From: Rubripirellula reticaptiva
GTDB taxonomy: Bacteria > Planctomycetota > Planctomycetia > Pirellulales > Pirellulaceae
DNA length: 64,000 bases
Direction: 5' to 3'
NCBI RefSeq assembly: GCF_007860175.1
Contig: NZ_SJPX01000004.1
Location: 682,001 to 746,000 of the forward strand
Part shown: one piece after another, positions 10,169 through 19,700 of the stretch
Layout: every line of letters begins with the position of its first letter
Numbering within the stretch: the stretch's first letter is position 1
Made by a program: the position numbers and the translations under genes
The notes under the pieces: generated by a model
The model's database searches: none
Told to the model about the DNA's origin: nothing
Seen by the model: only the letters and a program-made list of their open reading frames with translations

Positions 10169-13100
10169 CTACTCTTTGTGTGCTTCTTCTTTGTCATGAT
10201 CTTCGTGACCATGATCGTCTTTCGCATGATCATCGTGGCCGTGTGCTTCATGACCGGCATGATCATCGTGGCCGCCGTGATGAGGTGCTTCCATGGTTGC
10301 CAAGTCTTCAAGCTGAGCCGCTGTCATCAAACGCTTTGGCGTGTTGCGAACGCGAGCGAGGTACTCGGTCCTTGGCTTCACGTTCAATTGCCCCAACATG
10401 CCATAGCTGCGAACATCTTTGCGTTTCTTGGCGACAATTGATTCGGGATCGGCGATGTTGCCGAAGTTGATGGCGTTGGTCGGGCAAGCTGATTGGCAAG
10501 CGGTCACGATGTCGCCGTCTTGAACCTTGCGGTCTTCTTTGCGAGCGGTGATTTTGCCTTTTTCGATGCGTTGGACACAGTAGGTGCACTTTTCCATGAC
10601 CCCACGACCGCGAACAGTCACGTCAGGGTTCATCACCAACGCTTGCAGCTTGCGGTTGGCCTTTTCGATCGCACTTGGATACGCGTCGATGCCGTAGCCA
10701 ACGCCGACTTCGGCGTTGTAGTTGAAGTAGTTGAAGCGGCGAACTTTGAACGGGCAGTTGTTAGCGCAGTACCGAGTTCCGATGCATCGATTGTACGCCA
10801 TCGCGTTCAAGCCCTCGTCGGTGTGAACCGTCGCAGCAACCGGACAAACCTGTTCGCATGGGGCTGTTTCGCAGTGCATGCAGGCCACAGGTTCTTGGAC
10901 GACGTCGGCGTTGTCTTCGTCGCCTTGGAAGTAGCGGTCGATTCGCAACCAGTGCATTTCGCGGCTATTAAGAATTTGCTCGCGGCCCACGATTGGCACG
11001 TTGTTTTCGCTTTGGCAAGCGATCACACATGCGTTACAGCCGATGCACTTGGTCAAGTCGATCGACATACCCCACTGAGGCAAGTCTGGCTTTTCAATTT
11101 CGATCGTGTTGATCGGTTCTTCCCACGGCGATCCAGCTCGGCCAACGTGGGGAACGTGTGGTCCCTTCACTTCGGCAAACTCTGGCACCTTGGCAAGCAA
11201 GGCGGTCGTGCCTTCGCGAACCAGCGTAAAGCTACGTTGCTGAGTTTCGTCCCGGCCACCTTCGTCGATCGCCCAGTGGTCCTGGGTCGTCGCGATTTCG
11301 GTTTCGACAAAACGCGGACGTCCCTTGACGCCAGTCGCTACCAACATTGAATCGCTTGAACGCAGCGGTGAAACGTCGATGCCGACGACTGGCACGTCTT
11401 TGGCCAAGCTGCCGCCGACCATTCCGGCTCGTGTTCGGCCGTAGCCGATCATCAGGACCACGACGCCTGGTGCGAGCCCCGGCATTTCATAGACAGGCAG
11501 TTCGACGCGTGTGTCGCCGATTTCTAAGGCCGTCATCAATTCATGCTTGACGCTCAATGCGGCTGCCGTCCGCGGGCTCATCACAGCCGCGTTGTCCCAA
11601 GACATCTTGGTCAACGAGTGTGGCAGTTCTTGCAGCCAACCGTTGTTGGCAAAGCGCCCGTCGTACAAACCGTCGGCTGGTACGAACAGAATTTCGATTG
11701 CGTCTTTGTCGGCTTCTTCAGCGGCAACAGGTTTTGCATCGGTAAGGGGCTTGGCTTCGCCGCTGGGTTTCAAGTCGCTTTTCACGACAAGGTTGTCGGC
11801 GTATCCATCGTGCAAAAGTGCTTGCCACTCGCGATCGCTTAGCGCCGAACCGGCCAGTTCGTCGGTCGTGCGGCGAACGATCTGCATTCCTTCGGTTTCT
11901 TTTTCGCCCAGCATCGACGCAATGACTTCGATGGCAACGCGTCCCCCCAGCAAAGGAAGGATCTGTGGCTGGCAAACGCCGTAGTGACCGTCATCGGCGA
12001 TCACGTCGCCCCACGATTCGAGCGGGTGCGCCATTGGCAGCGACCACTCGCAGGCGTAGCCGGTTTCATCGTCGTATTCGCCAAGGTAAATCGAATGTTC
12101 GAGCTTTCCAATCGCGCCGGCCAGGTCGACATCGCCAGGAGCTGAAAAGACTGGGTTGTCACCCAGAATCAGCAGTGAATCGATGTCGCCCGCGTTAATT
12201 TTGGTGGCCAAGTCGCCGATGGAAACCGTGTCGCCCAAGTCGGCGTCTGCGGTGGCAACAAACTTTTGAGCCTTGCCAAGCGAACCGAGTTTTTGGTTCA
12301 TGCGAATGCCAGCGGCAACCGCTTCGGCACCCAGCGATTCGCCAACCACAACCACTGCTTTTTCACCGGCTTCGGCGATGTCGTGTGCGGCCACGTCCAA
12401 GAATCGTTCCAGCCGTTCAGCAGGCGACATCTCGTTGTAGGCTTTGTCGCCTTCGCCGGAATGGTCGTGTTCGGCACCGCCAGCCAGTTCGTCGACGCGA
12501 CGGCCAAGTTCGGCCAGCAATGCCGTCATTTGGCTCGGTTGGATCGCCAATCGAGTGTCGGCACTGGCACCGGTGCCGGTGTAGCCGCCCTCGACGACAT
12601 ACAACCGGTTCATTTCGCCCGCGATCGGGTCGCGGCGTTTCGAGAAACTGCGAGCCGACGAGATCATCGACTTGTGTTTGCCCAGGATGTCAGCTTCGAT
12701 CGTGATGATCACGTCCGCTTCGTCAAGCGACAGGACTTGGTCCGCCGACTTGCCAAAGACCGACTTAGTGGCTGCCGCCATGACGCCGCCGTCGATCGAA
12801 TCGAAGCGACAGATCGTCGAGCTAGGTAGTTTTTTCTTCAGTGCCGCCAACATCCGCGCCGTTGATGGCGAATGAGTCGGTGACATCAGCACGGCGAACT
12901 TGGCGCCGTTGCCGTTTGCCGCAGCCGAATTGACGAGGTTTTTGCCGAACGAATCAAATTCGCTCCAGCCGACTTGTTCGCGGTTTTCAGCGCCCTTTTT
13001 CAGAATGAAGCCGCCATCGCCGCGAGCACGGTCGGGGTCGTACAATCCCAAGATCGACGCTTGCGAGAACACGTCGGTGCCGCTGCCGCCTGGGTGATCC

Positions 13101-13486
13101 TTGTTCGGTTCGATCTTTAGCGGGCGACCGTCGAAGTTTGTGATCAGCAAGTTGTAGACACGGCCGGCCAATTCGAAGTTGGTAGCCCGGCTGTAAGTTT
13201 CGCCTGGGATACGTCCTTCGGGGCGAATCACGAATGGCAGGATTTCTTCTTCAGGATATCGGCACCCAGCGGCTCCGACGAGTGCCAGCGATGCACCCAT
13301 CAACTGCATCCAACGGCGACGCGAAACACCCTCGGGGAACTCCGATGCTGCGACCGGGAATTCACGGTCGAGGTACTGTTCGAATTCTTCGCCGCCGCGG
13401 AATTCCGACAGACTTCGCCAATACTGCGGTCGCGACTTTTCCTGGGTGGCTTCGGATGTCGAAGGTTCCGGATGGTTCAAGGTCAT
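10169..13486 (-). CDS. actB: Alternative complex III subunit ActB (molybdopterin-oxidoreductase-like plus Fe-S domain, Tat signal)
   Basis: The large peripheral Fe-S subunit of alternative complex III. Residues about 55-80 carry a twin-arginine signal (SRRRWMQLMGASLALVGAAGC) that ends in a lipobox-like Cys, so Tat export and lipid anchoring are likely. Residues 80-750 resemble a molybdopterin oxidoreductase; ActB is known to lack the cofactor. The C-terminal ferredoxin-like part holds clustered cysteines, CIGCNACVIAC, CMHCETAPCEQVCP, CIGTRYCANNCP and CTYCVQRI with a later CQSACP, consistent with one 3Fe-4S and three 4Fe-4S clusters. The last 40 residues are strikingly rich in His, Asp, Glu and Lys. 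Length 1105 is typical of the fused ActB. Confidence 0.95.
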   Translation of the reverse strand: MTLNHPEPSTSEATQEKSRPQYWRSLSEFRGGEEFEQYLDREFPVAASEFPEGVSRRRWMQLMGASLALVGAAGCRYPEEEILPFVIRPEGRIPGETYSRATNFELAGRVYNLLITNFDGRPLKIEPNKDHPGGSGTDVFSQASILGLYDPDRARGDGGFILKKGAENREQVGWSEFDSFGKNLVNSAAANGNGAKFAVLMSPTHSPSTARMLAALKKKLPSSTICRFDSIDGGVMAAATKSVFGKSADQVLSLDEADVIITIEADILGKHKSMISSARSFSKRRDPIAGEMNRLYVVEGGYTGTGASADTRLAIQPSQMTALLAELGRRVDELAGGAEHDHSGEGDKAYNEMSPAERLERFLDVAAHDIAEAGEKAVVVVGESLGAEAVAAGIRMNQKLGSLGKAQKFVATADADLGDTVSIGDLATKINAGDIDSLLILGDNPVFSAPGDVDLAGAIGKLEHSIYLGEYDDETGYACEWSLPMAHPLESWGDVIADDGHYGVCQPQILPLLGGRVAIEVIASMLGEKETEGMQIVRRTTDELAGSALSDREWQALLHDGYADNLVVKSDLKPSGEAKPLTDAKPVAAEEADKDAIEILFVPADGLYDGRFANNGWLQELPHSLTKMSWDNAAVMSPRTAAALSVKHELMTALEIGDTRVELPVYEMPGLAPGVVVLMIGYGRTRAGMVGGSLAKDVPVVGIDVSPLRSSDSMLVATGVKGRPRFVETEIATTQDHWAIDEGGRDETQQRSFTLVREGTTALLAKVPEFAEVKGPHVPHVGRAGSPWEEPINTIEIEKPDLPQWGMSIDLTKCIGCNACVIACQSENNVPIVGREQILNSREMHWLRIDRYFQGDEDNADVVQEPVACMHCETAPCEQVCPVAATVHTDEGLNAMAYNRCIGTRYCANNCPFKVRRFNYFNYNAEVGVGYGIDAYPSAIEKANRKLQALVMNPDVTVRGRGVMEKCTYCVQRIEKGKITARKEDRKVQDGDIVTACQSACPTNAINFGNIADPESIVAKKRKDVRSYGMLGQLNVKPRTEYLARVRNTPKRLMTAAQLEDLATMEAPHHGGHDDHAGHEAHGHDDHAKDDHGHEDHDKEEAHKE

Positions 13487-13583
13487 GTCGAGAGATTACG
13501 AAAAAAGGTGAAGTGATTTGCAATTCAGACGCCAAACGCTTTGTCGAACGCGAAGACTGCGTTCCAAGCCGTTTGGTCGTGAT

Positions 13584-14273
13584 CTAGCGGTGACAAACGG
13601 CGCAGTGGACTTGCGGGTTGATGTTGTGTTCTTTGCGCCATTCTTTGGCAAAGGTCGCCTGAGCTTCTGGGCTTTCGAATTCCCAGTCCAGCTTCGTCAC
13701 GAATTCCTTCGGACGCAGGTGAGGCTCGGGGTTGCGGTGACAGGTAATGCACCATGCCATCGACAACTCTTCGTGCTGGTAGACAACTTCCATTTGGTCG
13801 ATACGGCCGTGGCAAGACTTGCAACTGACGCCCGAGTTCACGTGGGCGGCGTGGTTGAAGTACACGAATTCGGGCAGGTTATGGACTCGCTTCCAAGCCA
13901 TGCTGCGGCCGGTTTCCCAGCTCTCTCGAATCGGTGCCAGTTTGGGACTTTCCGGGTGAACCGCCGACAAAGCTGTGACGCCTTGGTCATTGGCCGGTGA
14001 GTGGCAATTCACACACGTTGCCGTCGGCGGGATCGCAGCGTGTGCGGCGTCGAAGACTGTGTTGTGGCAGTACCGGCAATCCATTTTCAATTGCCCTGCG
14101 TGAATCGCATGGCTGAAAGGAACCGGTTGAGTCGGCTGGTAGCCGATATTCAAAGTGACCGGGTCGGTCAGCAATCCGCCCATCGCGCCAGCGAACACTG
14201 CGCCTGCAGCGCCAGCGACAGCCAAAAGGCCGAGGAGGGGATTGATCCAGCGAGGAAACAAGAACCGTTGCAT
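13584..14273 (-). CDS. actA: Alternative complex III subunit ActA (pentahaem cytochrome c)
   Basis: First gene of the operon. The 229-residue protein has an N-terminal membrane helix (about 11-35) and five CxxCH haem c motifs at residues 66-70, 87-91, 151-155, 175-179 and 224-228. ActA in known alternative complex III is a pentahaem cytochrome of this size that wires ActB to the monohaem subunit. The last haem motif lies one residue from the C-terminus, which shows the gene is complete. Upstream is a 357-base gap that should contain the operon promoter. Confidence 0.96.
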   Translation of the reverse strand: MQRFLFPRWINPLLGLLAVAGAAGAVFAGAMGGLLTDPVTLNIGYQPTQPVPFSHAIHAGQLKMDCRYCHNTVFDAAHAAIPPTATCVNCHSPANDQGVTALSAVHPESPKLAPIRESWETGRSMAWKRVHNLPEFVYFNHAAHVNSGVSCKSCHGRIDQMEVVYQHEELSMAWCITCHRNPEPHLRPKEFVTKLDWEFESPEAQATFAKEWRKEHNINPQVHCAVCHR

Positions 14274-14630
14274 AATAATACTGTCTGGCCCAGCAATATC
14301 GTCGCCGACGTCAGAGCGTCACGAGTCAATTCGCGGGGGCGGGAGTAAGAAAAAGAAGGCGTCCGTTGCCCGATCGGGCCGCAGTATGGCGGTGCTGGTA
14401 GCAAGCTGGCAATGCCGACCCTTGGGTGAGCGACATTCTGTCGCACAGATTTCTCGAGCGGGCGTCCAAAATCCTAGCGACTCAGCGGACTGGGTAAGAA
14501 CCGCAGGCACTGGTGAGCGGACAACGCGGCCCGAGCGTGACGATTCGACGCACGCCTCGGGTTGTAAGAAAAGCCAGTTCCGCCAAGGGAACTGGCCGTC
14601 GCAGCAATCGCAAGTGCCGCGTCCAGTTCG
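14274..14630. other. Intergenic region with presumed act/cox operon promoter
   Basis: Lies between the ActA start and the end of the ThuA-like gene, both on the minus strand. The part next to 14,596 holds the terminator of the upstream gene. The rest should include the promoter and 5' leader of the respiratory operon. I see no confident -35/-10 or sigma-54 element and no convincing small gene; open frames here have no recognisable protein character. Confidence 0.4.
14562..14596 (-). terminator. Intrinsic terminator after the ThuA-like gene
   Basis: A perfect 9-bp stem, GCCAGTTCC at 14573-14581 and GGAACTGGC at 14588-14596, encloses a 6-base loop. Read on the minus strand the hairpin is followed at once by TTTTCTTAC. 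It lies 35 bases beyond the stop of the ThuA-like gene and insulates that gene from the respiratory operon. Confidence 0.8.
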
Positions 14631-15509
14631 CTACTGCTTGGCGTAGCCAGCGGAGGGCGTGCCGTCTTCGTTAATATGGTCGGTCGCCCACAGCAATCCG
14701 CGAACAACGACGTCCATGTAACGAGCGTCAGCGACGGTTTCGTTTTGGTGGCCTAGCGAAGTGCTGAAAATACGCGTCTTTTTAGGTCCGTACTGATTCG
14801 TCCACGCGATCACAGCCGTCGACTTCTTGGGCTCGGCCTTCGGATTCGCTTTCAATTCCTTCTTGTTGGGCGACGTCATCTGGTCGCCTTTGACCAAGAC
14901 CGAAGCGCCGCTGAAGACTCGCATGTTGTTGTAAAGTTCTTCGTCGGTTGTCGTCCAGTTCATCAGCCCCTTGGTGATCGGGTGATCCGAGTCGCTGTAA
15001 ACGACGTCGATTGGTGTCTTGGGGCCGTGCGCTGTCGATTGAACGCCGATCATTTCGTACCAGCGTGCGTTGTCGGCACCGGGTTCGACTGGGCTGCGGT
15101 AGTCGCCCCAGCGATAGCTGTGCATGGCACAGTGAAGATTCACTGCAGGAACACCGTTCTGGTGAGCCGCCAAAATTCGGTTGACGTACGGTTTTTCGGT
15201 CACGTTGGCGGAACATTCGTCGTGAATGATGACGTCATAGCCGTCGGACCAATTGTCGGACTCGTATATTTCGAATCTCGCTTCCGTGTTCGAGCTTTCG
15301 CTGGTTTCGATTGTCACAACCGCGTTGATACGTTCTTCGATGCCGGACTTCAGCAGTTTGGTTTGAGCCGGGTAGTCATGGCAGCAACCGCCCGCGATCA
15401 ACAGCACTTTAAGCGGCGCGGTGCCGGTGGCTGGGGGTTCGTCGGCTGAAACGCAGTTCGGCAGGAAGGTAGTCGCAGTCAACGCGAGGGCTGTGAGCAA
15501 ATTTTTCAT
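14631..15509 (-). CDS. Secreted ThuA-like domain protein
   Basis: A 292-residue protein with an N-terminal signal peptide (about 1-22) and a ThuA-like fold, related to class I glutamine amidotransferases. Supporting features are the early strand VLLIAGGCCHDYPAQ, the mid-protein HDECSAN segment and the later NLHCAMHSYRWG block. ThuA-like domains are common in planctomycetes, often next to sugar or sulfatase genes; their reaction is unsettled, and the name comes from a trehalose-utilisation locus. The gene is monocistronic, ends at a clear terminator and diverges from the SGNH hydrolase gene. A specific substrate cannot be given. Confidence 0.82.
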   Translation of the reverse strand: MKNLLTALALTATTFLPNCVSADEPPATGTAPLKVLLIAGGCCHDYPAQTKLLKSGIEERINAVVTIETSESSNTEARFEIYESDNWSDGYDVIIHDECSANVTEKPYVNRILAAHQNGVPAVNLHCAMHSYRWGDYRSPVEPGADNARWYEMIGVQSTAHGPKTPIDVVYSDSDHPITKGLMNWTTTDEELYNNMRVFSGASVLVKGDQMTSPNKKELKANPKAEPKKSTAVIAWTNQYGPKKTRIFSTSLGHQNETVADARYMDVVVRGLLWATDHINEDGTPSAGYAKQ

Positions 15510-15675
15510 GAATCAATCATTCTGGGCGGGAGAAGTGGGGGATGGGACGAAAGGCCAGTCGTCTCAGTTTACTTCAATTCGCAGGGCGGATCATTCGCTG
15601 AGCAATACTTCGCTGTTGGACCGGAGCGGTAACGGTCTCGTCGAACCGGCGGAGAGCCGCAGTCGTAGAAAACAG

Positions 15676-16623
15676 ATGAAACGTCCTCGAAATCATCGTC
15701 GCTTGTCTGTCTTGATCGGGCTCGCCATCGTGATCACCGTTGGCGTGGTCGGTTACATCCAGTTCTATCTGGCTCGGCCGATTGGCGAGGGGCCGGCCGG
15801 GCCAGCGGTCGACGCTGCCGTATTTAGCCAAATCTGGACCGATCGCAAGATCCGCGTTATGGGCGTCGGCGACAGCATTACCGCCGGGTTGGGAGCAAAG
15901 TCGGCATCGCACACATTCTTCAACCGTCTGTTGACCAATCCGGACGACGAATTCGATGAACTCCGCGGCGTCTGTTTGTCGGCGGTTGTCCCTAACCTCG
16001 AATCTGAAAACTACGCGGTATCGGGATCCGAGTCGCAAATGCACCTAGACGTCATCGCCGAGCAAATTCCGGTCACCGAAGACGCCTTTGGCATCGTGCT
16101 GATGACTTCGGGCGGCAACGATCTGATCCATAGTTATGGACGCAGCGCCCCACGTGAGTGCGCGATGTACGGCGCGACACTCGCAGAGGCCGAGCCTTGG
16201 ATCGACAACTTCCGAATTCGTTTGCGAGATATGTTCGACGGGCTGGTCGGCAAGTTTCCGCTCGGTTGTGAAATCTTTATTGGTGACATCTATGATCCAA
16301 CCGATGGTGTCGGCGATGCACCCAGCATTTTTCTGCCCGATTGGCCGGACGGATTGGCGATCCACGCCAAATACAATGATGTGATTCGAGAGGTTGCTGC
16401 AGAGTTTCCGCAGGTGTTCGTCGTGCCGCTGCACAAAAATTTCATGGGGCACGGTTCACATTGTCGTCAGTTCTGGCGATCAACCTACGACGCCGAGGAT
16501 CCGCACTATTGGTTCTTCACCAACATCGAGGACCCCAATGACCGAGGCTACGACGCAATCCGCCGCGTCTTCTTGAACGCAATTGTCGCGAACTCGTCGC
16601 TTGTCAATGCAGCCGTGCATTGA
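15676..16623 (+). CDS. Membrane-anchored SGNH/GDSL-family hydrolase
   Basis: The preferred ATG at 15676 gives 315 residues starting MKRPRNHRR; longer in-frame starts would overlap the divergent ThuA-like gene. A basic N-terminus and one hydrophobic segment (about 11-33) suggest a signal anchor. The nucleophile block is GVGDSITAGLG (Ser67), the oxyanion block is GGND (146-149), and a candidate catalytic His is in DPHYW (His277). SGNH enzymes are esterases or lipases acting on acyl or acetyl groups; the substrate is unknown. The C-terminus RGYDAIRRVFLNAI is typical of the last helix of the fold. Confidence 0.82.
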   Translation: MKRPRNHRRLSVLIGLAIVITVGVVGYIQFYLARPIGEGPAGPAVDAAVFSQIWTDRKIRVMGVGDSITAGLGAKSASHTFFNRLLTNPDDEFDELRGVCLSAVVPNLESENYAVSGSESQMHLDVIAEQIPVTEDAFGIVLMTSGGNDLIHSYGRSAPRECAMYGATLAEAEPWIDNFRIRLRDMFDGLVGKFPLGCEIFIGDIYDPTDGVGDAPSIFLPDWPDGLAIHAKYNDVIREVAAEFPQVFVVPLHKNFMGHGSHCRQFWRSTYDAEDPHYWFFTNIEDPNDRGYDAIRRVFLNAIVANSSLVNAAVH

Positions 16624-16680
16624 TTGGTGCTGTGAAGTTCAGCCGGCGTGAGCGGCTCGTTCTGCGATGATCTTTCAACG

Positions 16681-16712
16681 AAAAAAGCGAGTGAGACCTG
16701 GTCTCACTCGCT
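16681..16712 (-). terminator. Intrinsic terminator of the large ATPase gene
   Basis: A perfect 12-bp stem, AGCGAGTGAGAC at 16686-16697 and GTCTCACTCGCT at 16701-16712, with a 3-base loop. On the minus strand it is followed by a run of six T (complement of 16681-16686). It begins about 30 bases past the stop of the ATPase gene. The plus-strand side lacks a T run, so it should act mainly on the minus strand. Confidence 0.85.
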
Positions 16713-16743
16713 TGGCGAATCTGATCGAGATTTGAACTGCTGT

Positions 16744-19700
16744 TTAGGCGGCTCTTAATTCTCGGTGGTGTTGGGCACATCCGATCCACTCGGTGACTTC
16801 GGCCAAATCGGGTGCCTTGCCGTTGCGAATGATTCGCTTGCCCTCGGTACTGCTGGCGATCGCGTCGATGATGGCGAACATGTCGTCGGCATCTTGGACG
16901 GCGAGTTCTTCGGGAGTCGTGACTTCGGCCATGACCATCAGTTGTGCATCATGCCCGCGAAGCATGGGGACTCGGCAAACCAACGTCGCTTGTTGTTGCC
17001 ATTGCAGTACCGTGTCGGCGTCGATGCGGCGATGCCCCAACTGCTCGGCCACCGATTCAGAGTCTGCGTTTAACAGGTCGTCGACGGTGTAGATGCCGAT
17101 GGCATGCAGTCGTTCTGCCATCCGAGCACCGATCGAGGGTGCATCGACGATGGGGCTGTCACGTTGCAGATAGAATCTCAGTTCGTTTTCTGAATCGCGT
17201 GATGATCGCTCTTCGCGTACGCGAGGCTCTCGGTCGCGGCGACGCTCGCTTCGGGCCTCACCGTTTTCGCGGCTACTTTTGCGAGAACGTCGCTGGCGAG
17301 TCTCGCGTGGTTCACGCTCGAGTCGTTCTTGCAGGTCTTGTTCGTAGCGAACCGTTTCGCGAGGTGTCGATTCCGAGGACGAACTGGATCGGCTGCCGTT
17401 GCGTCGATTGGCTTGACCTGAACCCGAACCTGATCCGTAACCCGAACCATAACCTGATCCCAATCCGTAGCCGTTGCTTTGGCTAGAACCGTTTCGGCTA
17501 GTACGGTTTTGCTGCGATCCGTTTCGCGATGTGCCATTGTGTGACGAGCCGTTTCTTGACGTGCCGTTGCGGTTTGCATGGGCGTTTCGTTCGCGTCGCA
17601 CGGAACCTTCCAGCGAATCGTCGATCAGCGAATCACGGTCGATTGATTCAACCGTGCGAATCGATCTGCGTCGGCGGCCGCGTTGGGATGGCAAGCCATC
17701 ATTGTTTTCGTACTCGTAGCGATCGCTGTCAAAAACGAAATCGGCATCGCGGTCGTTGGATTCGGTCAGACGTTCGTCGCGATAGTAGCTGCGACGCGAA
17801 CCACGAGCGGCACGGACGACGTTTGCGCGGCCAGGCCCACGGTGGATGTTTCCATTGACGTCATAACGGACACCGTTTCGGCCGCGTGCGAACCCGCCAA
17901 ATTCGCGGTCACTATTGCTGTTGGCTGCTGCAATCCAACTGGTTAGTCGTGACAGTTCGTGGCTGCTGCCGGAGAGCAGCAGTTGTTGGCCACGGTCCGT
18001 CGCCAAGAAATCCTCAACTCGTTCCAGCAGATCAACAGGATGGATCGATGCCAATTGAGCCGGCGTCAAGATTCCACATCCGACCAACACGCGAGCGTCA
18101 AAGCCACGTAGTTGGGGGACTCGGCAAACCAAACGGCATTCTGCTTGCCAGCGGCGAATCGTCGATGCGACCACATTGGTCAGTCCCAGTGCGTCAGCCA
18201 ATCGGTTGGAGTCTTGTTGCATCAAGTGATTGATGTGAGTGACGCTTAGCCCACGCAGACGTGCTGCGGCGACGGCGTCAATCGACGGAGCCTGGTCAAT
18301 GGGGCTGTCGACGGACAGAAAAAACGGGCTCTGAGGTGTCGCGGCAGGCGCAGTCGCCGCTGAAATATGAGTTCCGTTTACCATTGGCGACGCCACATGG
18401 CCGTTGGGACCATCGGTCGCACGAAAGGTCGTCTCTGGATAGAGACTCCTTTGCATCCTGGCGTTGGCGCTGGCGTTTGGATTGACGCTGGCGGACACAC
18501 TGTCCGTTGTGTAGTTGTCCGTAAAGTAGTATCCATCGCGATAGTCAACTCCATCACGCGCCCAGTCGGTGCGAGCCGCGTTGCCGTAGACCGGTGATGG
18601 ATCAACCGGATGCACTGCCGGCGCATGTTGTTGCAGCGGAGCCGCTTGGTGGCGACGTTCCGGGTTGTCGTACAGGCCGTAGGCTTCTCGCCAGGCCATG
18701 TCGAAGTCGCGATTGACATCATCGGCGCGGCCGTCGACGGCATAGTGCGCGTGGACAACGTTTTCGCCGTTTGTATGGGGATGTGGTCCGACATAGCTTT
18801 CGGCTGCGTACTGAGGACGCCAGATTGGGCGGTGAGCGTGAACAACGCGTTCGCCGCGAATTGCGAAGTCGCGGGCACCAACCCGGGCGAGTTGGTCGGC
18901 TAAGCCTTGGTGGCTGGTCAGCACAACAATTTGACGTCCGCGGTGGGCATAGTCACGCAGGGCGGCTGCGATCGGATGGTTGCTGCGGCCATGTTCGCCG
19001 TGTTCAAAGTACGCCATTGGTGCCGCGTAGCCAGCAAAGTCAGCGTCTTGGAACAATTCGCGGTGAGTTTCCAGAATCAACGGAACTGGTCGTCCGAGTT
19101 GATCCAGCAATTCACCGGCGGCCATGCGGACAGCCATCGACGCGATTGCTCGGTCCGCTGCCGTGCATTGGTCCTCTGCGCGACCGTTGATAGTAACGCC
19201 AACGTCTTGATGCGACACGATTTGGTAGTGCCACTGGACGGTTTGCAGACGGCCTGCCGACAAACGTACCAACCAACGACTGGCGACCACCGATAGCGGC
19301 GAACGCGATGCCGCAGAACGCTCGGTAGCTCGCAGTTGTTCGAGAATCGTTTGGCGACGTTGTTCGAGCCACTGAATTCGTGAATCGGACGCGGGTCGGT
19401 AATCCGATCGAACGTAGGCAGCATCCGTGTGGTCGAGATACGAATCGATCACAGGCAACGATCGCATGGATCGGCGGAGTTCCGACGCAGTGCGAAGGCA
19501 ATGGTCAAGTTCGGCAGAAACGCGTGCCAGTTCGGCCGAGCGTTGATCGCGTTCGCGTCGCAGCCCGACCCAGTTCGGGCGGTAAGCTGCATCCGACCAC
19601 TGAGTGAATTTGGATTCGTGGCCAGCCGAATGCTGACGCAGCAGCGAATCGCGATGGCGATTGAGCCCCTCGATCGCGGCAACCAACCAGGATTCGCTAT

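Noticed and set aside
14155-14646. Plus-strand open frame of 163 codons across the act promoter region
   Set aside because: It overlaps the coding ends of two real genes and the terminator, is rich in Arg and Ser, and shows no domain or export signal.
15421-15675. Longer N-terminus for the SGNH hydrolase
   Set aside because: It would overlap the divergent ThuA-like coding region and precede the natural basic-plus-hydrophobic signal anchor that starts at 15676.
17416-17562. CRISPR-like repeats
   Set aside because: Units are short, in frame and code for low-complexity protein; there are no spacers.
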